DNA of 51,438 nucleotides from Acidobacteriota bacterium (GTDB lineage Bacteria; Acidobacteriota; Terriglobia; Terriglobales; Acidobacteriaceae): NCBI GenBank assembly GCA_021810625.1, contig JAJZIJ010000019.1, positions 1 to 51,438 of the forward strand, read 5' to 3'. Shown piece by piece: positions 8,402 to 15,254 of this stretch (position 1 is its first letter; each line of letters starts with the position of its first letter). The notes under the pieces were generated by a model. It saw only the letters and a program-made list of their open reading frames with translations, ran no database searches and was not told where the DNA came from. The position numbers and the translations under genes were made by a program.

Positions 8402-9370
8402 ATGAAGGCCGTCCGCATCACGCACACAGGCGCTCCCGATGTCATGAAACTGGTCGAAGTGGAAGACCCCACGCCGGGATCGGGAGAGGTTTTGATTCAG
8501 GTGAGGGCGGCAGGCATCAACTACATTGATGTCTATTACCGCGAGGGTCGGTATCCAGCGGATATTCCGTTCACTTTGGGCATCGAAGGCGCTGGCACCA
8601 TCCAAAAACTTGGCCGGGGCGTGAAGGATTTTCGCGTCGGCGATGCGGTGGCGTGGTGCATGTATCTGGGCGCATACGCGGAATACGCCGTGATCCCGGA
8701 GCGACATTTGGTTCGCATCCCCGATGGAATTGAATTTGAAACCGCCGCAGGCGCGCTGCTGCAAGGCATGACGGCGCATTACCTGACTCGCTCCACGTAT
8801 CCGCTGAAGTCTGGAGAGACGGCTCTGGTTCATGCCGCTGCGGGCGGCGTGGGCCTGCTGCTGACACAGATGGCGTCGCAGTTGGGAGCGCGTGTGATTG
8901 CGACCGTCTCCACAAAAGAAAAAGCTGATTTGGCCAGAGAGGCGGGCGCGCGCGATGTCATCCTGTATAGCGAGCAGGATTTTGAAGCTGAAGTGAAGCG
9001 CCTGACCGAGAATCGCGGGGTCGGTGTGGTCTATGACTCCGTGGGCAGGACGACCTTCGACAAATCTCTAAACTGCCTGCGACCGCGTGGCATGATGGTA
9101 CTCGTCGGCGCTTCCAGCGGCCCGGTTCCGGCCATTGATCCCTTGCGACTCTCGCTGTTGGGATCGCTGTATCTGACGCGCCCCAGTCTGGCTCACTACA
9201 CGCTGACCCGCGAGGAACTGGATTGGCGATCCGGCGAGGTCTATGCGGCCATCCAGAAGGGTACACTCAAGCTGCATATCGACCATACATATCCGCTCGC
9301 GGAGGTCGTCCACGCCCATGAAGAACTGGAAGCCCGAAAAACGACCGGCAAAGGACTGCTGATTCCTTAA
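8402..9370 (+). CDS. NADPH:quinone oxidoreductase, zinc-free MDR family
   Basis: 322 residues from the ATG at 8402, with AAAGGA upstream. It is a medium-chain dehydrogenase/reductase of the quinone oxidoreductase (QOR) type: MKAVRITHTGAPDVMKL at the start, the substrate domain with AAGINYIDVYYREGRYP, and an NADPH-binding Rossmann motif AAAGGVG at 145-151. The Cys/His zinc ligands of alcohol dehydrogenases are absent, as expected for QOR. Such cytosolic enzymes reduce quinones or enones with NADPH, often as protection. Length matches E. coli QorA (327). The substrate here is unknown. It may share a transcript with the preceding glycosyltransferase gene, though no functional link is evident. 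Confidence 0.92.
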   Translation: MKAVRITHTGAPDVMKLVEVEDPTPGSGEVLIQVRAAGINYIDVYYREGRYPADIPFTLGIEGAGTIQKLGRGVKDFRVGDAVAWCMYLGAYAEYAVIPERHLVRIPDGIEFETAAGALLQGMTAHYLTRSTYPLKSGETALVHAAAGGVGLLLTQMASQLGARVIATVSTKEKADLAREAGARDVILYSEQDFEAEVKRLTENRGVGVVYDSVGRTTFDKSLNCLRPRGMMVLVGASSGPVPAIDPLRLSLLGSLYLTRPSLAHYTLTREELDWRSGEVYAAIQKGTLKLHIDHTYPLAEVVHAHEELEARKTTGKGLLIP

Positions 9371-9436
9371 TCCTTGCCGTTGCGCAGGTTGCGCGTCAGT
9401 TTGGTATTCGCAGAAAAAAAATACAAGGAAGGTGAA

Positions 9437-10267
9437 ATGCCCAGTCATTGGAGTTTATTGTCAATTGGCATGTTTGTGGGTTACGTTAGCGGACTGTTTG
9501 GCAAAGGGGGCAGCGCGATTGCCACTCCCATATTGCAGTTGGCTGGAACCCCGGCCTTTATTGCCGTCGCCTCGCCGCTTCCCGCCACGATTCCCGGCAC
9601 GCTGGTGGCGACCATCGCCTATTTGCGCCAGGGCTTCTACGACAAAAAAGTTATTCTCTGGAGCATTGCCGCTGGGTTCCCCGCAACCATCCTGGGCGCG
9701 TGGTCGAGTAAGTTTACCTCTGGAGCATCGCTGTTGCTGCTCAGCAACATCATTCTCATCGGGCTGGGAATCTCCTTTTTCTTTCCAGAGCGGCACGCGG
9801 TGCAACGCCTTGCGAAAGAGGCTTCGACGGACACCGACGCTCCCGCAGGCAACGTACAGCCGACCGAAACCCCAAAGGTGCGACGCGGCGTGGTGCTCAA
9901 TCTTTCGATTGCGGCAGTGGTTGGATTTATCTCCGGTCTGTTGGCAAATGCCGGTGGATTCCTGCTGGCCCCCCTCTATGTCAAGATATTGCGACTTCCC
10001 ATCAAGACGGCCTTTGCCTGCTCCATGCTGGTTTCTGTCGTGCTGGCCGTGCCGGGAACGATGGTTCACATGGCGCTGGGACACATCAATTGGACTGTCG
10101 TCCTGTACCTCGGCCTGGGATCCATTCCTTTGGCGTATCTGGGCGCGAAGAGCGCAATTCGTATGCCAACCCGCCTGCTGACCCCCACCTTTGGAGTGGT
10201 GAATGTCGTCATCGGCGCGCTGGGCGCTGCCGATTCTTTGGGCTGGCACTTGCTCCATCTTTCCTAG
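9437..10267 (+). CDS. TauE/SafE-family membrane transporter
   Basis: 276 residues starting at the ATG at 9437, which has AAGGAAGGTGAA just upstream; the longer frame from 9374 lacks this. It has two related halves of hydrophobic helices split by a charged loop (FPERHAVQRLAKEASTDTD, around residues 110-145). The first half shows GYVSGLFGKGGSAIATPIL and the second GFISGLLANAGGFLLAPLY. The repeated G-x-x-SGL-x-G-x-GG pattern is the family mark. The family moves sulfite, sulfoacetate or similar anions across the inner membrane. There is no sulfur-metabolism gene near, so the substrate is open. Confidence 0.88.
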   Translation: MPSHWSLLSIGMFVGYVSGLFGKGGSAIATPILQLAGTPAFIAVASPLPATIPGTLVATIAYLRQGFYDKKVILWSIAAGFPATILGAWSSKFTSGASLLLLSNIILIGLGISFFFPERHAVQRLAKEASTDTDAPAGNVQPTETPKVRRGVVLNLSIAAVVGFISGLLANAGGFLLAPLYVKILRLPIKTAFACSMLVSVVLAVPGTMVHMALGHINWTVVLYLGLGSIPLAYLGAKSAIRMPTRLLTPTFGVVNVVIGALGAADSLGWHLLHLS

Positions 10268-10348
10268 AACACAAACGCTGTCTCATGAAAAATCGTTTGT
10301 GGTCGAATCTACGAGTATCATTGCAATCAGTGAGAATGTTTGGTGGAT

Positions 10349-10720
10349 ATGTCAGAAACGCTGGAAAAACGTAAAGTGTTGGTCGTAGATGATGAGCGCG
10401 TGATTGCTGACACGCTGGTCATTATTTTGCGTCGAAGCGGTTTTGACGCCGTTGCCGCCTATAGCGGTGAGCAATCCCTGGAAGTCGCGGGAGACTTTCG
10501 TCCCGACATGATTATCAGCGATGTCATCATGGCGGACATGAATGGCATTGACACCGCAATTCAGATTCGCAGCCTGTTGCCCAATTGTAAAGTGCTGCTC
10601 TTCTCCGGGCAGGCGGCCACCGCCGATCTGCTGGAGCGGGCACGCGCGCAAGGGTATGAGTTTGAGATTTTGGCCAAGCCCGTTCATCCCCAGGATTTGC
10701 TGGCGCGACTGCGATCCTGA
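10349..10720 (+). CDS. Single-domain response regulator (CheY-like)
   Basis: 123 residues made of one receiver domain and nothing else. Visible residues: the acidic pair in LVVDDE, the phospho-acceptor Asp58 in MIISD, Ser in LLFSGQ at the Thr/Ser position, and Lys in LAKPVH near residue 112. I chose the ATG at 10349; a TTG three codons earlier is possible. No kinase or output domain is encoded beside it, so it must work by protein contact or in a phosphorelay. It is the last plus-strand gene before the convergent recR cluster. Confidence 0.9.
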   Translation: MSETLEKRKVLVVDDERVIADTLVIILRRSGFDAVAAYSGEQSLEVAGDFRPDMIISDVIMADMNGIDTAIQIRSLLPNCKVLLFSGQAATADLLERARAQGYEFEILAKPVHPQDLLARLRS

Positions 10721-10788
10721 TTTTCCCGGATGTCTCCTGGTTGTCCTTGATTCGCAGAGAAAGCGGCATCTCTACCGTCGCGCTGCCG

Positions 10789-11391
10789 CTACTCCATCGC
10801 GTGGCGGCCTTCCATTGCGTGAGCCAGCGTGATTTCGTCAGCATATTCAATGTCCGCGCCCGCCGGAATGCCCGTGGCGATGCGCGTGATGCGCGCGGAA
10901 AACTCGCGTAGCTGGTTGGCTAGGTACATGGCCGTGGCTTCGCCTTCCGTTGTCGGATTGGTGGCCAGAATAATTTCATCCACCATGCCCGCGCGCGCTC
11001 GATCCAACAGCCCCTGCATGCGTAGTTGCTCCGGCCCAATACTGTGCAAGGGGGAGAGCACTCCATGCAGTACGTGGTACACCCCGGCATAGCGCTTGGT
11101 CTTCTCGATGCTGGCAATGTTGGATGGTTCCTCAACAACGCAAATGATCCGCTGATTGCGCGTCGGATTGGTACAAAAAGCGCAGGGATCAAGCTCCGTA
11201 ACATTATTGCAAATGGAGCAAAGGCACAGATGCGCTTTGAGTTCGCGGATGGCCTCTGCTAGCGCGACGGCATCCTCTTCCTGCGTTCGCAGCAGATGAA
11301 AGGCAAGCCGCTGCGCGCTTTTTCTTCCAATGCCGGGAAGTTTGCTCAATTCGTCGATCAAACGGGATAGAGGTTCGGCGAAACGTGACAT
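10789..11391 (-). CDS. recR: Recombination protein RecR
   Basis: 200 residues, the usual RecR length. The N-terminal helix-hairpin-helix reads LPGIGRKSAQRLAFHLL. The Cys4 zinc finger is C-x2-C...C-x2-C in LCSICNNVTELDPCAFC. The Toprim domain begins ICVVEEPSNI and continues through GVYHVLHGVLSPL and TNPTTEGEATAMYL. With RecO and RecF it loads RecA on single-stranded gaps. Its ATG directly abuts the stop of ybaB, which indicates translational coupling in the dnaX-ybaB-recR operon. Confidence 0.97.
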   Translation of the reverse strand: MSRFAEPLSRLIDELSKLPGIGRKSAQRLAFHLLRTQEEDAVALAEAIRELKAHLCLCSICNNVTELDPCAFCTNPTRNQRIICVVEEPSNIASIEKTKRYAGVYHVLHGVLSPLHSIGPEQLRMQGLLDRARAGMVDEIILATNPTTEGEATAMYLANQLREFSARITRIATGIPAGADIEYADEITLAHAMEGRHAME

Positions 11392-11718
11392 CTATTTTCC
11401 CAACATGCCCAGCATATCCATGCCGCCAAAGGCTCCCGCCAGTTTTCCTTGGAGCGCCTCGTCCACTTTGCGCGTTGCATCATTGCAGGCAGCCGTAATC
11501 AGGTCTTGCAGCATCTCCAAATCCGTGGAGGAGCCGCCACTTCCGGCAACCGCCGGGTCGAGTTGCACGCGCAACACCTGCTTGTGCCCATTCATTTGCA
11601 CCGTGACGGCACCCGCGCCTGCGGAGCCTTCCACCTGTACCTGCGACATGGCCTGCTGCATCTGCTGCTGCATTTGCTGCGCCCGTTCCATCATTTCTTT
11701 CAAATTGCTTAAGTCCAT
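11392..11718 (-). CDS. YbaB/EbfC-family nucleoid-associated protein
   Basis: 108 residues, the family norm. It starts MDLSNLKEMMERAQQMQQQMQQAMSQ, the typical Gln/Met-rich helix, then a beta-rich middle (GAVTVQMNGHKQVLRVQLDP) and a C-terminal helix with DLITAACNDATRKVDEAL. These dimeric proteins bind DNA and act as nucleoid-associated factors. The gene is sandwiched between dnaX and recR, the conserved order in many bacteria, which supports the call. It starts 40 bp after the dnaX stop. Confidence 0.95.
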   Translation of the reverse strand: MDLSNLKEMMERAQQMQQQMQQAMSQVQVEGSAGAGAVTVQMNGHKQVLRVQLDPAVAGSGGSSTDLEMLQDLITAACNDATRKVDEALQGKLAGAFGGMDMLGMLGK

Positions 11719-11758
11719 CCCGATCCTTTTTCTGCGCGCAAATTGCCGCGCGCAAACT

Positions 11759-13657
11759 TTAATTTTCTTCGCGGAGATTCACCACGCTGCGAATCTCCGC
11801 GTGAAACAATTCCTGCGCGTGCTGCACCAGCGGATGATCCATCGTCTGCGGCGCGCGCTGCGAAACCGATTTTGGCGGCATCTCCGAAGCGTTTGGATTG
11901 GCGGTGTTTGCGCTGCCGCGCGCTTCTGGCGCGACGTTCAAGTTATATCCTGCGGGCGTCCGCCGCCGAAAACTCTCGCGCGCAATGCGCTGCGCCTCTG
12001 CGTTGTAGGTCATGTCCAGCATTACTTTGGAGATCGCAGTTTGAACCTGCATCTCTTTTCCATTCCACTGCCAGATGCCAGCCTCCAGGAGGGACGCGGC
12101 GGTCTGGTGTCCGCCATTCGCCATGTCGCTGCAAATCGCTGCGCGAAGAATGGCGGCATCGGGAGGTTCTTCGACGATGATTTCCTGCGCGGAGAATACG
12201 GGGGCCAACGTGGGTGTCGGCGCGGGTGTTGGCGTGGCAGAGATGGGAGTTGCCGCAGGCAAGGATGCAGGATTCTTCGACTTGCTGGCGGTATCGCCAA
12301 AAATATCGGCAATGCCGGATTGCGTGTCCCCTGGGCCTGTCGGCATCGAAGCCGCTGGTCGCGCACTGGCGGAATCCGTCCGTGTGGACATCGTTGCCGA
12401 AGTTGGAGGCGCTTGCACCCTGCTCGCGGGCGAAGGCGCGCTCAAGACGTTCGTCGGGGCGCTTTGTGATTTTGTCGCGGAGGATAAAGCCGTTCCCGTG
12501 GACAGTCGGCGCAGAATATCATCCAGCGGCAGCAAGCGCTGCGTGTAGACCAATTTCAGCAGGCCAAGCTCTAGGTGAAAGCGCTGCTCCTGTCGATAGC
12601 CCAGGTCGTCGAAAGTGCGCAACATCGTGTTCAGAAATCGCGTCAGGTCTTCTTCCGAAAAGATGGCGGCTGCGCGTCCGGCGCGTGCCCGCTCTTCTTC
12701 GGAGATTTGTAGCAGTCCAGATTTTTCCCCGGCAATATGGGCCATTAAACAATTGCGAAGAAAGCGAACCATCTGGCGGGCAATCTGCTGCGGCGCATTG
12801 CCAGCGTCCAACAAAGCCGCCGCCTGTTCCAGCATCGAAGCTGCATTTTGTTCTTTGACGGCCAGCAACATTTGCTCAAACACAGCATTGGAAACAGTGC
12901 CCATCAGCGAGCGAACATGCGCGGCCTCCAGCTTCGGCTGGCCGTCATCGCAGGCGGCGCTGGCAATCGCCTGATCCATAATGGAGAGCGCGTCGCGCAT
13001 GGAGCCATCGCCTGCCTCAGCCAGCAATGAGAGCGCAGCTTCTTCGGCTGCGATCTGCTCCTGCTGCGCAATCTGGCGCAGTTGCTGCTGGATGACTTCA
13101 AAGCGAACTGCGTGGAAGCTGAAGTGCTGACAGCGGGAGCGGATGGTCTGCGGAATGTCCTCCGGCTGCGTGGTGGCCATCATAAAAACAATGTGCGCCG
13201 GCGGCTCCTCCAAGGTTTTGAGCAGGGCGTTGAAGGCGGCATCGGTAATCTGGTGCGCCTCATCGAGAATGTAAATTTTGTAGCGATCCCGCGCCGGACT
13301 GTACCGCGCCGCTTCGCGCAACTCGCGAATCTCATCAATACCGCGATTGGTGGCTGCATCAATTTCGATGACATCAACGGCGTTACCCGCGCGGATTTCC
13401 GTACACGCGACACAGGTGGAACATGGCTCCGGCGTGGGACGCTCTGCGGAGCCGATGGCGCTGCGGCAGTTCAAGGCCATCGCGAGAATGCGGGCGACCG
13501 TTGTTTTGCCAATGCCGCGATGACCACTGAAAATGTATCCATGCGCGATTCTGTTTTGCGCCAGCGCGTTGAGCAGGGTTCGCGTGACGTGATCCTGCCC
13601 AGCCACATCGGCAAAGAGTTGCGGACGATATTTTCGCGCCAATACTTGATAGGCCAT
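11759..13657 (-). CDS. dnaX: DNA polymerase III subunit gamma/tau
   Basis: 632 residues. The AAA+ clamp-loader core shows Walker A GHRGIGKTT, a Cys4 zinc site (C-x8-C-x2-C-x2-C in the segment after LNC), Walker B and DEAH in YILDEAHQITDAAFNALLKTLEEPP, and the sensor MMATTQPEDIPQTIRSRCQHF. A clamp-loader C-domain follows, then a Pro/Ala/Ser/Thr-rich linker around residues 390-500 and a tau-like tail. It loads the sliding clamp and ties the polymerases to the helicase. I saw no A-rich slippery site for a programmed gamma frameshift. It is the first gene of the dnaX-ybaB-recR operon. Confidence 0.97.
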   Translation of the reverse strand: MAYQVLARKYRPQLFADVAGQDHVTRTLLNALAQNRIAHGYIFSGHRGIGKTTVARILAMALNCRSAIGSAERPTPEPCSTCVACTEIRAGNAVDVIEIDAATNRGIDEIRELREAARYSPARDRYKIYILDEAHQITDAAFNALLKTLEEPPAHIVFMMATTQPEDIPQTIRSRCQHFSFHAVRFEVIQQQLRQIAQQEQIAAEEAALSLLAEAGDGSMRDALSIMDQAIASAACDDGQPKLEAAHVRSLMGTVSNAVFEQMLLAVKEQNAASMLEQAAALLDAGNAPQQIARQMVRFLRNCLMAHIAGEKSGLLQISEEERARAGRAAAIFSEEDLTRFLNTMLRTFDDLGYRQEQRFHLELGLLKLVYTQRLLPLDDILRRLSTGTALSSATKSQSAPTNVLSAPSPASRVQAPPTSATMSTRTDSASARPAASMPTGPGDTQSGIADIFGDTASKSKNPASLPAATPISATPTPAPTPTLAPVFSAQEIIVEEPPDAAILRAAICSDMANGGHQTAASLLEAGIWQWNGKEMQVQTAISKVMLDMTYNAEAQRIARESFRRRTPAGYNLNVAPEARGSANTANPNASEMPPKSVSQRAPQTMDHPLVQHAQELFHAEIRSVVNLREEN

Positions 13658-13771
13658 ATTGATTTCCAGAAGCTACGCCGAGCCAAATCTGTGCGCTGCG
13701 CCAAACACTAAACAGACGACAGCCCCATTGTATCGCCGCCGCTCCACCTCGAAAATGTGACGCGGAAATGT

Positions 13772-14272
13772 CTACCGGCTGCGCCGCCGCTCGGATTTCT
13801 CCAGTGTTTTTGCCACTTTCCGTTTGCGCGCAGCGGACTTTCTGGCGGCGATACGTTGGCGCTGCTTGATTTCCTCAGGGGCATACATGGTTCTTCTGCA
13901 ACTGCGCGCGCCGCAATTGCAGTGCGCCTCATCCTCTTCGCCGTCGTAGAGGTTGTAGTCGTAGGTTAACTCTTCTCCAGCGGCAATCTCGCGAATGGCG
14001 GTAATCCAAACCCGGCCATCAATCTCTTCGGTCTCGCAATTGGGATTGCAGGAGTGATTGATAAACATGGCCGTGCCATGTCCGTCGATAACCGTTGTGC
14101 CATCGCCAATGCCAAACAGATAGGTGACGAAGCTATTTTCATACTTGATGTCGGCCTGATCCTTGTGGATGCGCGGCCCGGTGTACTCGACGACGAGCGC
14201 GCCTTTGGCAATCGGCTGCGTGGTGTAGCAGCCTGCGGCATGGATGGCGGAGGAGCGAATGATTAAGCCCAT
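13772..14272 (-). CDS. SET-domain protein lysine methyltransferase
   Basis: 166 residues. The SET core includes NHSCNPNC at 72-79 and EELTYDY at 100-106, the S-adenosylmethionine and catalytic motifs. A post-SET-like cysteine cluster follows (C118, C120, C125). The last ~35 residues are very basic (RKSAARKRKVAKTLEKSERRRSR region), which suggests nucleic-acid contact or a self-methylation tail. SET enzymes transfer methyl groups to lysines; bacterial members act on ribosomal or DNA-binding proteins in the few known cases, and some are host-directed effectors. No signal peptide is present, so an intracellular target is more likely. It lies 114 bp upstream of dnaX on the same strand. Target unknown. 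Confidence 0.9.
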   Translation of the reverse strand: MGLIIRSSAIHAAGCYTTQPIAKGALVVEYTGPRIHKDQADIKYENSFVTYLFGIGDGTTVIDGHGTAMFINHSCNPNCETEEIDGRVWITAIREIAAGEELTYDYNLYDGEEDEAHCNCGARSCRRTMYAPEEIKQRQRIAARKSAARKRKVAKTLEKSERRRSR

Positions 14273-14411
14273 GATGTTTGGAATCCATCCTCAGGGAAAC
14301 AATCCAGGGAGAAGTGGCAAAGACCCCTATGAGTATAGCAGCGCTTTTGTGACCCTTTGCGCCGACCTGGAACAAGTCTTGCCGGGGAGTTCGTGGCATT
14401 CTAGTAGATGT

Positions 14412-15095
14412 ATGGCAGCGCAGATCGCAACCCGATGGCTGGCAATTTTTCTGCTCGGAATTCCAACGGCGCTTCTCTGCCAGCAAAGTGGAACCAACGC
14501 GCCGCCGTCGAAGCCTCCCTCCACTGCGAGTGACAATTCTTTTCCAGAAGCGCAGTCAGCGGCGGCAGCGCCAAAGACACCGCCGTCGAAGCCTTCCTCC
14601 ACAGCGAATGACAATCCATTTCCAGAAGCGCAGTCGGCGGCGGCGGCCAAGCGAGATAATCTGGGCGCAACCCCGTCGGTGAGCCAGCAGCCACTCCATT
14701 TGCTCCCCCCGCCGGGTGTCAGTTCCAGCAACGCGGAGATGCCTGCGAAGGATTTGGGAGAAACGACCATCATCAAACGGCATGGGCGGGAGGATGAATT
14801 TACGCGGGATCTCAACCCGGCAGGCCGCATCAGAGACGATCTGCGCGTCGCCGATTTCTACATGAAAGATTGGAATTATCGCGGAGCGTATCTGCGGTAC
14901 AAAGATGTTTTGCAGTTCAATTCTCTCGATGAAACCGCACTCTTTGGCGTGGCCCAGGCCGATTGTATGCAGGACAAGACCTCCGAGGCGCTCGCGCAAT
15001 ACAAGGCGTATTTGCAGCTCTATCCCGATGGGAAGCACTCGAAAGAGGCACTGAAGATGCTGCGCAATTCCAAGAAGTGCGCCAAGAAAAACTAA
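14412..15095 (+). CDS. Exported TPR protein with a duplicated low-complexity region
   Basis: 227 residues from the ATG at 14412; the longer frame from 14244 overlaps the SET gene start and adds no recognisable domain. Residues 1-24 form a signal peptide (RWLAIFLLGIPTALLC); a Cys at the end hints at a lipoprotein but the box is atypical. Residues ~31-82 consist of two near-identical 26-residue units rich in Pro, Ser and Ala. The C-terminal ~90 residues look like two TPR units (DWNYRGAYLRYKDVLQFNSLDETALFGVAQ and SEALAQYKAYLQLYPDGKHSKEALKML, written here as helix guides). TPR proteins of this kind serve as envelope scaffolds, resembling BamD or YbgF. Specific role unknown. Confidence 0.75.
   Translation: MAAQIATRWLAIFLLGIPTALLCQQSGTNAPPSKPPSTASDNSFPEAQSAAAAPKTPPSKPSSTANDNPFPEAQSAAAAKRDNLGATPSVSQQPLHLLPPPGVSSSNAEMPAKDLGETTIIKRHGREDEFTRDLNPAGRIRDDLRVADFYMKDWNYRGAYLRYKDVLQFNSLDETALFGVAQADCMQDKTSEALAQYKAYLQLYPDGKHSKEALKMLRNSKKCAKKN
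14503..14658 (+). repeat. Tandem duplication, two 78-bp units inside the TPR gene
   Basis: Both units begin CGCCGTCGAAGCC (14503 and 14581) and share TTTCCAGAAGCGCAGTC further on. The period of 78 bases keeps the frame. Most differences are single-base changes, so the duplication is not brand new. Confidence 0.85.
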
Positions 15096-15123
15096 GGAAG
15101 CTCTGATCAAGTTCCACGGCTGT

Positions 15124-15190
15124 CCCTCAGGGGCTAAAGCCCGCTCTCATTTCAGATACTTACGGCGGGACTAAAGTCCCGCCCCTTCAA
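15124..15190. repeat. 67-bp dispersed hairpin repeat, copy B
   Basis: Same ends and same length as copy A at 5277-5343. The first hairpin is identical. The second has arms GGCGGGACT (15164-15172) and AGTCCCGCC (15175-15183), a perfect nine-pair stem with an AA loop. Where its arms differ from copy A, most changes come in pairs that keep the stem. It sits between the ends of two convergent genes (TPR and NHL), so it may also serve as a transcription end point, though no T-run follows. Confidence 0.85.
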
Positions 15191-15254
15191 AGTTCCGACT
15201 TGTGCAGAGCTTCTCTAAGGAACCGCTGACGTGTTCCAGGATGTCCTGGCGCTG

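Noticed and set aside
11759-13657. Programmed frameshift in dnaX to make gamma
   Set aside because: I looked for an A-rich slippery run near the end of the clamp-loader core on the coding strand and found none.
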